Origin: Sphaerolaimus hirsutus
Taxonomy: Eukaryota; Nematoda; Chromadorea; Monhysterida; Sphaerolaimidae
Length of the DNA: 64,000 nt
Reading direction: 5' to 3'
Assembly: GCA_964036195.1 (NCBI GenBank)
Contig: OZ038450.1
Coordinates: 1,924,701 to 1,988,700 of the forward strand
Part shown: positions 52,198 to 62,607 of the stretch, piece after piece
Layout: each line of letters opens with the position of its first letter
Numbering within the stretch: the stretch's first letter is position 1
Position numbers and translations under genes: made by a program
Notes under the pieces: model-generated
What the model was told of the DNA's origin: nothing
Database searches by the model: none
What the model saw: only the letters and a program-made list of their open reading frames with translations

Positions 52198-53267
52198 TTC
52201 CAATCGTTAAAATATTGCATCACAATTCCTAATAATGCCGTCATGCACTCTCCACTGGAGAGATTGACACAAATGTTTGTAGGGCGATACGTCTGCTGAC
52301 TTTAGATAGCTGAGCGATTTGTAGCCTCGGGATAAATAGCTAGCTGAGCAGCCTTCCCCAATGGGACCCCCACAACGGATCTACATGCCAAGCGGGTTAG
52401 ATGCCAAGCAAGCCTACGCCATAAACATCATGTATGCATTGTACCGTATTACCTCGAATTTACCCAGCCTTGAATTAACCCCCCCCCCCCCTAAAATGGG
52501 CTGTGTAAAAAATACACCCCCCCCCCCCTCGAAATACCCCCCTCCGGAATGATGTAAATCATGTATGCCACGTACATGATGTAGTTATCACTGCTAATTT
52601 GCATCCCAGCAACACATAGACTAGGTTGTGTAGCTACTAGTGATGTAAAAGCGCCATGGCGCTGGCGCCTGGCGCTAGCGCCAAAGCAAAAAGCGCCATG
52701 GCGCTTTTGGCGCTTGACGCTTTTTTGCTGTGGCGCCATTGGCGCTTGGCGCTGTGCTATGGAAAAGCGCCATGGCGCCATTGGCGCTTGGAGCTGGCGT
52801 TTTAAAAAGCGCCAAAAAAGCGCCAAGGAGTTCGAAAAATCGATTATTATTTTATGTAAAAAGACATTGCGTACAAAAATTTTCACAATTAGATGTGTTA
52901 CTGTACGTGCATTCCAGGAAGAACAAACACGCCACTTCATATTTCGAAACTGGGGAATTATTCGAGCAAACCCAGACCCCGAACCCCAACATACTCGAAG
53001 GGCATCAAAATCGGCCATGTACAACATAATGGGACGCATGATGTATGTGTATGTGCGATCGCAAAAAATTAAACTTATTTCGTTTACAACCTAACAAATT
53101 TTATATTATTTTCGTTTGTGGTGATTTTCTCATTTATGCACATGTTCAAATCGAGAAATATTCTGTGCCTTTGTCAAGCTGCCGTCATTATTTTTATGCA
53201 AGTGCCCAAATGGAAAATGTTTTTCATCTTTCTCTTTGTAAGTATTTGTCATTATCATTTATGGATA
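52198..53267. other. Non-coding; poly-C fragment and GCGCCA block
   Basis: A poly-C element start (CCGTATTACCTCGAATTTAC) at 52444 has no matching right end. 52640-52830 is a dense array of GCGCCA/TGGCGC palindromes following TAGTGATGTAAAAGCGCC. 52375-52415 is inverted relative to 30123-30170. 52930-53010 matches repeat copy A/B inverted. The ORFs are by-products of the GCGCCA array. Confidence 0.45.
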
Positions 53268-53492
53268 CCTATCCATTCAACACATGTGGATAAATATCAC
53301 CATTGCCCTTTATTGGGCTTTTGCTATTATTTTTTATGATGACAAAATAAATAAAGCTGTTGAATTGCTTCTTCAAGTAGTAATAATATTTGGCTACGAT
53401 GCTTTCATAAAAACTCATAAAAACTATTATTTCTGTAGTTCATGTGGTGCTTAACAGTACTGGGGCTCACAGATGTGGATGCGGTGCAGAGA

Positions 53493-53500
53493 TATATAAA
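53493..53500 (+). promoter_or_regulatory. TATA box of secreted-peptide gene, copy 2
   Basis: TATATAAA, 93 bp upstream of the ATG at 53586, as in copy 1. Confidence 0.6.
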
Positions 53501-53585
53501 GGCATGCTTTTACTAAGATTTTCAAAGATAACCAATACATCCATCCAGCACGAAACAAACCCAAGTCCCCGCTAAACCTGCGAAC

Positions 53586-53657
53586 ATGCACAAAGTGTGC
53601 CTACTGGTGCTGTTGGCTGTCTCCACAGTCTATGTGGAGACTGTCAAAATCAATAAT
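53586..53657 (+). CDS. Signal-peptide exon of secreted peptide, copy 2
   Basis: Twenty-four codons identical to 11859-11930 except for the last residue (Asn instead of Ser). Same GTTAGT donor (53658). The intron to the next exon is about 3.4 kb. The downstream exon is truncated, so this copy probably makes an altered peptide or none. Confidence 0.55.
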
Positions 53658-53658
53658 G

Positions 53659-56600
53659 TTAGTTAAAAGATGGGGTACATACCGTATTACCTTAAAGTAA
53701 CCCCCCTCGAAATGCCCCCCGGTCTGAGCGACGCGGAGAAATAATAAACCCCCTCGAAATAACCACAATCTGGAATGGTGTACATCATGTATGCAATGCA
53801 TATGATGTATTAATTGCCGCCAAACTCAATCGCAGCCACACATATTATACTATACTCGGGTTACTTTATGCCGTACATTTTTCCGGAGGAAACAGTCGTA
53901 CATCGTAAATTTTCGCCGCTGTCCATCTCGTTCCAGTGTGTAATACAGAAAAAAATTATCTGAAATATTCGATCGATTGAGACCATATTGTGTGCGAGTT
54001 CGATGCGTAGTCGGAACGGAATATTCCCTGATTCTAAAGGCCATTTTCTAAACGCTTCGCCGCACGGTGAAATAGTTTTGTACCAATGGCCCTACACACA
54101 CTAGTTTTCACCGTGACTTGTGTGAAAACTGAAATGGCGACATGGCGACATCCAGCCTACTCTTATTGTATACTTTATGTGTTCTAGTTATCAAATTTTC
54201 AAATTTTAACTTTTATTAATTCAAATTCAAATTTATTTGAAATTAAATGATTTAACCGTGTTCATTCATTTGCATTTGAAAAAATTTCAGTTTTCACACG
54301 AAGTTACGGTGAAAACTAGTGTGTGTGGGCACAATATTTCTGGATCAGGAAATGCGACAAATTTACTTGAAAATGTAGGGTCGGCCGGCATACCGGCAAA
54401 TGGTATTCGTTTGTTTATTTTTTTTGTGAAAGGTCGGTCCTTAAATTTTTCAATTTGACTTAGATATTTGATTTTGATAAAAAAGGTACATAAATATTTG
54501 CGTAGGTAGAGTATCATGTTTGCTGAGTATAGTCTGTGTAGATATATTCCTTTATACCGTATTACCTCGAATTAACCCCCCCCCCCCTTGAATTAACCCC
54601 CCCCCCTCGAAATACCCCCCCTAAATTTCGGCTGAGGAAATAATAAACCCCCCCCCCCTCGAAATACCCCCCCCCCTAAGATTGAGTGTAACGTGAACGT
54701 ACATGACAAATACCGCAGTTTGTGATCTGTACAATGCAGAACACACGTTAAAACTGCTGATTAAGTGACGTTAGGGAATGGTTTTTGTGTATATACAGTT
54801 ATATATGAGTATAAACACATATACATCAATGTAATTGTTCGATTTGTCTACGTCCGCGTATGGGGAATTTCCGAAAATTTCTGGCGAAATAATAGACCCC
54901 CCCCTATATCCAGTATATATCCAGTTTGGTCACATTTATAAGCAGTTTTGGGTAAGTTATGGCTTTTTTTGTTAATACGATCCTTCACGAAATTTTCGGA
55001 TGAAATTATAACCCCCCCCCTGAATAAGGCCCCCTCGAATTAAACCCCCTCAAAATTTGCTGGCAAAATATTTAACCCCTGGCCCCACATTTAATTCGCC
55101 CTACAAATATTTGTAAGTTATGCCCAGCCCATGCCCGAGACGGCCTACATGCAAGTAGGACAATTGAGGCGTTTGGTTCCGTAAGGACCAAAGTGAAAAA
55201 AATTGAGTTAAGTGCGAATCTGACGTATACCTATGTGTTTTTATTCTCAAAACAAATTATTTGAATATCTCATACAGTTCCCGAGATACAGAGATACTCA
55301 TTTTTGAAAAAAATGGAATTTTGCATCCGAAACCTGTTATCTCCAGCCCAAAAGAGGTGAATTTGCACCCGAAACCTGCTATCTCCACAGAAAAACGTTT
55401 GCATCCAAAACCCATTATAAATTTAGTACAGATGGAGCAGAATCCCCATACAAAAATGCATTTTGAACTCGAAACCCGTTAAGGAACAAATCTATATTAC
55501 GAATGTTGATGTGATGTCAATCAAATGGCTATAACTTTGACCATATTTGCCAGCCAGAGGGTTGTAAAAATGGAAAATGTAGAGAAATTCATGGCCTTTT
55601 CGAACAGTTTTTGGCAAGCATTGTCACTCAAAGCATGCTGGCTCGGAACAATGTCAAAGTTTCAAATCCAATTTTGACGACATTGAAAAACTTGGAGATA
55701 ACAGGTTTTGGAACCAAAATCCCCAATTCCTCATACAAATTATGATGAGTTATGCACATAATGCACCCGACAAATCAAATTTGCAATTCAATTCGCACAT
55801 TTTGTCGGAAGCGTGGGTGACAAAATAAAAATGAAAAAAAATTCTGCCCTACAGCCAAATTGTAAAGTGAGGTGAAAAATCGACAAACATTTGACTACGT
55901 TTTCGTTTCATTAGATACTTATGTCTCAAATTTGAAATTGAACAATGGATTCCGCATTTCGTTTCACACTTGATTTCATTCAGTCCGACCTTTGAACAGG
56001 AGCGAAAAAGTCTGATAAAAAAATCTACTGTGCGTGAAAAATACTGCCAACTTCACGCTTTTTTCATGATGTTCTTGGGATACTAAAAAATATTCAATAG
56101 AGTGGCCAGTAAAAATTTAATGAACAAAATAGACTGGTAATCTTCTATAAGAAGAACACGGTATTCAGAGGAGGAACGAAACACACTGCACGTGCATTTT
56201 ATACCCAAGCTGTGAGAAGTGGGTGCCAGCGGCGGGACGCGCTTATTTCACACCGTAAAACACATTGGCACACTGTCATCAACCCGATAGTCAAATCTGT
56301 ATAGCGATTTGTTCAGGCATAGTTAGGTGTTTATTCACCTCATTCGGGAACACAACATTTTCTTTTTATATTTTGTAAACATTTTCGTAAATAATGCGCC
56401 CGAAATCGGGCAGCCTCCCGACAAATTGATTACGGTTGCCCTACACCCGAGGTCGAGAGCGACCTCCCGACACGCAACTGACAGAGTAGCGAAAGTGTAT
56501 TTACACTTACCCAAAATACCCGGGTAGATGGGTATTTATATTCACACTTACACTTACACTTTCATAAAATACCTGTACACTTTTTTAACACTTTCCTGGG

Positions 56601-57057
56601 CAAAATACCCGGATACAGAAAGTGTATTTTTGTTCTTTCAGATGGCCCTGTTTTGAGCATTTGAGAAAGCATAAAACAGGGTCATGTACAAAAAATAACT
56701 GTACAGTGCACACATGCAGAGATGCATTGAATGTAGAAAATATGGCATATCCATATGTACAAGTGTGCACTAGCTCCAACCCTTGATCAGTACTCATGGT
56801 ATTCTACAGTTACATCATACTTTTGTAAAAAGGACAAGATCAATGGAAATTAACCTGCTGGACAGTGGCTTTTGCATTGACATGTGCTGCATGTCCATTC
56901 TTGCATTTAAACAGTGTGTATCACATTGTTTAATCAGTAAAATATCAACACTGAATTGCTTACCGAGTAAAAAATAAATACTTATATTTACATACACTTC
57001 AAAAAAGTTCAGTAATTCTAACAACTCAGCATTGAATGCACACAAACACACGCGCAG
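53659..57057. other. Intron of copy 2 gene, transposon remnants
   Basis: Contains a truncated poly-C element (54557-54903), the palindromic MITE (54093-54327), a TTACAC hAT-type start (about 56480), and about 300 bp (56051-56349) absent from copy 1, where the LTR retroelement sits instead. The Helitron empty site is at 56992/56993. No other gene. Confidence 0.5.
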
Positions 57058-57151
57058 AAGTGCCTGGATTGCACGCTCGCCGCCATCCAAAAACACAAAA
57101 TCTTCGTCAAGACGCCCATTTACAAGTGCGAGCTGGTGTGGCATCGGACGG
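57058..57151 (+). pseudogene. Truncated cysteine-rich exon, copy 2
   Basis: Begins KCLDC after the same CGCGCAG acceptor and keeps 31 codons up to WHRT, then runs into the right half of a mariner-like MITE because of a deletion equal to 27272-29040. The fused frame stays open for some 40 more codons of MITE sequence. Compared with copy 1 it has three amino-acid changes (Y/L, N/H, Y/K) in about 25 residues, more than the surrounding non-coding sequence differs. Confidence 0.5.
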
Positions 57152-58695
57152 ATGGTAGTAAAGTGACAATTACGCGTTTGCATGAATCACCTGAGCACGA
57201 GTGGAGCTATCGCAGCCACATTTTCAGGGATCCTTTCCTATTTATTTTTTCATGTTGGCCTAAAATTTGACGTTAATCCGACCACCCAGTGACGAGTTAT
57301 TCGAAATCTTGAGCGTCCGTTTAAATTGCCGCACCCTGTACATACACGTCAGGGAATGCCCGATTTCTAGATATTTTTCACCAAATACTCTGCAATCATT
57401 TGCACACAGATGGACTGTCCAAAGTATTGGAGTCATAAATGTCTAAAGATGATCGGTTATTATTTACCGGACTGAACTGGGTGTTGGTTACTGAACCACA
57501 CTACTGAACTGATCAAACTAGGGATGTTGTCATGCATGATTGATGCATAAAGAATAAAGTGGTGGTTTACAAATTATTTGTATGGGCTAATTGTATTTAT
57601 GTATGAACCTGAAATGTGATTTTGCAGATTGATGACAACAAATAAATACTTTACTTTATTGTGTCACTCCATCAGAAGTACCATAAACTGTATAATAATA
57701 CAAGTGTCACACTATTGTTTTCAGCACCTTCTTAGGTGTCGCACTATTGGAGATTTCATTTCATTTCATTTCAACATTCTACCACAACTGGCGATGCGCG
57801 TCAAGGGTACAAAATCACACAACGGAGATGTCGCATTATTGGAGAGTGATGCATTTTATTTTTCCGCAAATCATAAACTTCGCTGTCCACATAACTCAAA
57901 TGTGATCATGACTCTAAAGTGATAAACATCGATCTTGCGAACTGCCCAGGGGCTCTTGCGAACTGCCAGCCGCCATGTCCAAAAGCGCGGAATCTGCGCT
58001 TCCGCAGATTGCGACATCGTTACGTTGTTTTTTCTCAGGGGTGGCATCATTGTGGAGTGTCGCTATTAGAGAGTGTTGTACTATACTCACACAAGCGTGT
58101 CGCACTATTGGAGATGTCACATTATTGGAGACCTGTCACATTATTAGAGAATTTACGGTATTGAGTATTGGTGTGAAAAGCGCCAGAACTTTGACGCCAA
58201 GCGCCAAAAACGCCATGGCGCTTTTCCAATAGTGTAAGCTTGCTTGACATCGAACCCGCTTGGCATGTAGACCCGCAAGACCACCTAAAGGCCCCCTAAA
58301 GACCCTAAAGACAAATCGCAAGACCCCCTAAAGATCGCTAAATTTTGCTCCATTTTGTCAATTTTGCCATACACACTACCATGCATAATAGTTGGCACTT
58401 TTCACCACTAGGAAACAGGAGACTTTTTGTCCACCACACTTTTGTTGCTCCCCCTTCTTTGCCCATACAAAACAAAAATGAGCTCAATATCTCATTTGAA
58501 TCAAAAGTTATGAGACTTCAAACTTAACAGTGGCATCCAAATTCCTTATGTTGATTTTACTGGGGTTTCCAACAAACAAATTTTGTTTTTGAACATGCCA
58601 ACATATACTTTAGAGGATTCATATTGCAGAAATTGTTTTGATAATATCACGTTCCAATCAAAAGTTATAGCACTGCAAACTTCCATCTACCTAAA
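57152..58695. other. Non-coding duplication segment, copy 2
   Basis: Equivalent to 29041-30577, with the same CACTATTGGAGA repeats and GCGCCA block. The AATAAA-containing candidate terminal exon is also present (about 57626-57650). No protein gene supported. Confidence 0.45.
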
Positions 58696-59040
58696 CTGGT
58701 GGCAAATATAAATGGGAAATCAGGTACCTCATTATTCATAACTATCTCACAGGGAAACGTGCAGCCAAATTTGGCTGCCATTTGATGTGGGGCTGCCCAC
58801 AACATTTGCCTACATATATGCCAAGTGGCACCCCCTGGCACCCCCCTGTTCTGCTGCTACAGATTGATGAATGTTTTTTTCCAATTTTCTTCCCGGCAAA
58901 TATAAATGGGAATTTTCAAAAAACACACAAAATACAGCTGCAGTAAAGTGCACAGCCGATTTTTTTGTGTGCTCCCAACACGAGCAATGAATGCACTTGT
59001 GTTGGGTCCATTTCAAATATAATAAAAATTACTTATAGCT
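58696..59040. mobile_element. Partial AACTGGTGG element
   Basis: Starts AACTGGTGGCAAATATAAAT after TA and shares internal blocks (AAGTGGCACCCCCT, TATAAATGG) with 12075-13331. No right end found before the Penelope-like element. Confidence 0.5.
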
Positions 59041-59663
59041 TTCCCACAGCCATATTTTGACTGCTGGTAAGTTGGGAGTATAATTTGGCCCCTGGTCCAC
59101 TCACACCCACAAGCAGGCATGGACCACAAAAACATGACAACAATGATTTTAAACTTTGTGATAATCAAAATTGTAGTTGTGATTGAAAAATTGTGATTTT
59201 CAATTTTCTGGGCATGGCCACTTCATTTGTTTATCCTAGTCACACTAGATACAGGGCACATTGCCTATTGGCCCCTATAGGTTTTTATCAAATAATTAGT
59301 GTCCACATTGGATGGGCACAAGTATTTGTTTATTTGTGTCAAGACACTGCAGGCACCAGACATGCTGTCAGGCGAGTGCCCCCTCTACGCAGGGCCATTT
59401 TTATCATTGGCTATAAAAAATACTTGAATGCAAAAATGGAGCCCAGGAGCAGCCATATGTTGCCTAATTCTGGCCCCCGTGTGCTCCATGAATGGCTTGT
59501 GATAGTGGATTGTTCACTTTTTCAAACCTGCGTTTTTCTCCAAAAAAATTTCATGTTTGATCAACAACGCCACCATTATGTGGGGCTTCCGGGGGTTCTG
59601 ACTGGGTAGAAAAGTTGCACATGATTACAATCTACCAATTTTATACCTTTGTAGGAAAACTAA
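59041..59663. other. Non-coding stretch
   Basis: No gene, RNA or clear repeat recognised. The ORF at 59193-59609 has no family resemblance. Confidence 0.35.
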
Positions 59664-59725
59664 GCAGGTTTCGTCCCCCTTCACAGACCTGCATCCCGTT
59701 ACAGTGCGGGACTCATCAGTGTGAA
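59664..59725 (-). ncRNA. Hammerhead-ribozyme-like core downstream of Penelope-like RT
   Basis: On the minus strand: UUCACA, CUGAUGA (plus 59713-59719), GUCCC; later GCAGG-UC followed by UGUGAA; then GGGAC, GAAA (plus 59669-59672), CCUGC. All three hammerhead helices (I UUCACA/UGUGAA, II GUCCC/GGGAC, III CCUGC/GCAGG) and both conserved core strands are present within 62 nt. Penelope-like elements are known to carry hammerheads. However, the strand order here (CUGAUGA, cleavage strand, GAAA) is not the standard circular order, so it may be a rearranged or inactive copy. Confidence 0.4.
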
Positions 59726-60243
59726 CACCGCCGGGACTTACAAATACACAAAATTTACCTAAACTCACTCAAACGAGACCGACCCGAAAAAAGTGAAACA
59801 AAATGCCAACCGAATTCTGTCCATTGCCTTGCGGCGTTGTATTCGCTGAAGACATGCGCGCGCGTTTGAAAGCCTGTCGATCGTTCTGATTAGATCCTCC
59901 GCGATGCGTGAATGGCGGCCTTCCCACTGGAAGTGTGCCAACTTTAGAGCAAAAGACAATCAGACTTCAAACTTCAAACTTATAAACTGCACTTAAATAA
60001 ACCAACTTTCAGCGTTTCGTAAGTGCACGACAACCTTTGCCAGCTACTGGTTTCGGCGTAGTCCTAACCAGCAATGGATTTGTGTCCAAGAAGCGACACG
60101 AAATTGCACACGCTGCGGTGATTTTTTTCTTTTAAATTTACAAAGCGACACTCGTACGCCAAAATGTCCGGGAAGTGACCATACATTCAAAAAATACCGT
60201 ATTGTATTAATTTATAACCCATTGATGTTGGAGGCGACAAATG
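59726..60243. other. 3' flank of Penelope-like element
   Basis: Non-coding between the RT stop and the hammerhead-like core. No GIY-YIG endonuclease frame follows the RT on the minus strand. Confidence 0.4.
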
Positions 60244-60627
60244 TCAGTTTAACGCATACTTAAGAGTATTTTCCAGACTTTTTCTGGAATATAGACCTAT
60301 CTTTTTAGCTAGCAAACTTTTGCGTTCCACGACATTTTTTATCGCCTCCAGCAACCACTTTACCTCATAGCCTTCATTCAGAAGCTCATGAAAATACAGT
60401 TTTAATACAGGTAGAAATTGATCAGGACCAGAACTTGTTCTAGCGATTCTTATCAGTGCCCCAAAAATAGTATTTTTGAGTAAACGTATGGAAACATTTG
60501 AGTCCTTATGTATGTATTTAACCACTTTAAAGTTAAACAGTCTCCTCTTATCGAAATTTTTGTATGTCAGAGTGTCACCTCCAAAATTTAATTCCAAATC
60601 CAAAAATGGACAAGTGCCAGAACTTGG
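60244..60627 (-). CDS. Penelope-like RT, C-terminal segment
   Basis: Continuation of the RT at 62608-64000 after the inserted element. It includes the FLDLELNF strand, a YKNFDKRRLFNF block and a thumb-like helix region, ending at plus 60244. Frame and TSD show that it joins the upstream part without loss. No endonuclease domain follows, so the element is either endonuclease-lacking or has the endonuclease at its N-terminus (as in permuted Naiad-type elements), beyond the window. Confidence 0.65.
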   Translation of the reverse strand, partial: PSSGTCPFLDLELNFGGDTLTYKNFDKRRLFNFKVVKYIHKDSNVSIRLLKNTIFGALIRIARTSSGPDQFLPVLKLYFHELLNEGYEVKWLLEAIKNVVERKSLLAKKIGLYSRKSLENTLKYALN

Positions 60628-60635
60628 GTCAGATG

Positions 60636-62599
60636 TAGGGTGTCAAATTTCCGTTTCCGTTTTCCGTTTCCGCCTTTCCGCAGGAAAATTTTTTACCTTT
60701 CCGTTTTCCGTTCTCCGGCAGCCGAAAAATTTTTACCTTTCCGTTTTCCGTTTTCCGGCAGCCGAAAAATTTTTACCTTTCCGTTTTCCATTTTCCGGCA
60801 GCTGAAAATTTTTTACCTTTCCGTTTCCGTTTTTCCGGCCCATTTTTCCGTTTTCCGGCTGAAAATTTTTTACCTTTCCGTTTCCGTTTTACCAGGCCAT
60901 TTTTCCATTTTCTGGCTAGATTTTCAGTTTTCTGGCATTTTTCCATTGTTTTTCCAATCTGTATTTATCTTCAATTGGCTCATCCCATTGTGTTGTTTTT
61001 GTCTCTTGGAGCAGCATTGACAACTGGGATTTCAGGGTCAGTGAAACAGGTGCTGTGAACCCAATTGGGTCATATACTGACACCAATAATTTATTCAAGT
61101 TTCGTCTGGTTGGTGTTGTGATGCTGTCAATTTGCAATTTTGGTGTTGATATTGCCAGCATGTCCATTCGGTGATTTTATTTCATGCCCGTTACTGCGAC
61201 AATTTTATTCACCTTTGGACTCCTGTTGTTTTCTGCTATTTCATTCATGACTGATCTGGAGTTTGACAGCCATTCCCTCATGTTCATAGAACATTGGTTA
61301 AATAAAGCTTTGACTTTGTAATATAGTTCTAAAGCTTCAACTTCATTCGTGACACTCATGATGAAGTTATCCATGTAAATGTTGTTTATTATCATCGCCA
61401 ACTGGTTTTGTTCCCCTTCATTTTCTTCATATTCATTCATGTTGTTTATTGTCACATTAAAATGGTATTTTATGACTGCTCCCAAAATTGCTGGGCTGCA
61501 GACAACTCCAAACAGTACGCATTCAAAACGAAGTACTATTAAGTTACTTTCAGTTACTGGTTTTGAGGCATCTTTCAGCCAGAAAAATTGTGTGTAGTCT
61601 CTAGCTTGGTCATGCAATCCTATTTGCAAAAATGCATTTTCAATATCGGCAATTAATGCTAGATTGCCTGCCCTGAACCTCAGGAGTAGGCCCAGTGCTA
61701 ATGGTGTTGTAATTGGTCCTCTAAAAAGGCACTTGTTGAAACTGGGCTTACCTGCCGACCCATTGTACACGATTCTGCATGATGTCGATTTGCCCGGCGT
61801 GATTACTGGCTGGTGTGGCAGGTAATGAATCCCCTTGTTGTCTGTTTTGTAGTCACAGATCTCAATTATTCCCTTTTCTAGTTGGTTGTCTAAAACTTTC
61901 CAGTATTGTTCGAATAAGTTTGGATCTTTGTTGAATCTTCTTATCAGTGATTTAAACTGCACCAAGGCTTCTGCTTTTCCTGTGGGCAGGTCACTGATAC
62001 TCTCTTTATACGGCCAGTCAATATAGTATCGTTTGTTGTTGTCATTGAATTTTATGCTATTTATTATCATCTCCTTTGCAATGTTGTCATCAATTGCGAA
62101 TGGGTCATCAGTGATTCCCACTGCTTCTAGACTGTGAAATTGTCGTAGTGTTTCCTTTCCTATGGCTACTTTTTGATGATTTTTTGTTGGTTCAGTTAAG
62201 CGTGAACTACAAGTGAAGTTGCAGGCATGATCCATAGTTGCAGAATGTACAGCTACCACAATCAAAGCCAAACAGGCAAACCTGCATGCAGGTTTTTCTT
62301 CTGCAAATTTGTCTATTACCGTGCTAATTTCACTTTATTTTTTTCCGTTTCCGTGAAAATTTTGCTTTCCGTTTTCCGTTTTCCGGCATTTCATTTTTCC
62401 GTTTTCCGTTTTCCGGCCGACAATTTTTTTTTACCTTTCCGTTTTCCGTTTTCCGCTGAGTGAAAATTTTTTACCTTTCCGTTTTCCGTTTTCCGGCAGA
62501 AATTTTTTTTTTACCTTTCCGTTTTCCGTTTTCCGTAAAGTGAAAAAAATTTACCTTTCCGTTTTCCGTTTTCCGTAAAAAAATTTTTTTGACACCCTA
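60636..62599. mobile_element. hAT-type CCGTTTT element carrying a BEL/Pao fragment
   Basis: TAGGGTGTCAAATTTCCG at the left and TTTTTTTGACACCCTA at the right. The TSD GTCAGATG is at 60628-60635 and 62600-62607. Subterminal regions are tandem CCGTTTTCCG / GGCAGCCGAAAA repeats (60650-60910, 62340-62590), and the middle holds 1.35 kb of BEL/Pao pol with no LTRs. Small siblings without cargo exist (20598-20742). The layout matches Pack-type transposons that have captured foreign coding DNA; nested insertion of a fragment is the alternative. Confidence 0.8.
60916..62271 (-). pseudogene. BEL/Pao retrotransposon pol fragment
   Basis: Minus-strand frame with BEL/Pao RT landmarks: YYIDWPYK, GIIEICDY, HYLPHQPVI, CRIVYNGSAGKPSFN, LLLRFRAGNLALIADIENAF (RT motif with catalytic D), LFGVVCSPAIL, and NIYMDNFI in place of the usual YVDD-type box. 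One TAA (plus 61177-61179) interrupts the frame, after which it continues in the same frame with the SVYDPIGFTAPV block. Protease, most of gag, RNase H and integrase are absent. Both ends merge into CCG-rich repeats of the carrier element. Confidence 0.8.
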
Positions 62600-62607
62600 G
62601 TCAGATG

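Larger units (their letters stand above)
53268..58690 (+). repeat. Segmental duplication, copy 2
   Basis: The compact counterpart of 11541-30577. It lacks the AACTGGTGG element, the 14273-16590 insertions, the minus-strand retroelement, the Helitron and the hAT MITE, and it has its own partial poly-C insertion at about 54557-54903 and a deletion at 57151/57152. It ends where an AACTGGTGG element begins (58696). Confidence 0.85.

Noticed and set aside
52491..53094. Overlapping ORFs of 182, 126 and 99 codons on both strands
   Set aside because: They derive from the GCGCCA array plus a repeat fragment, with no consistent frame or family resemblance.
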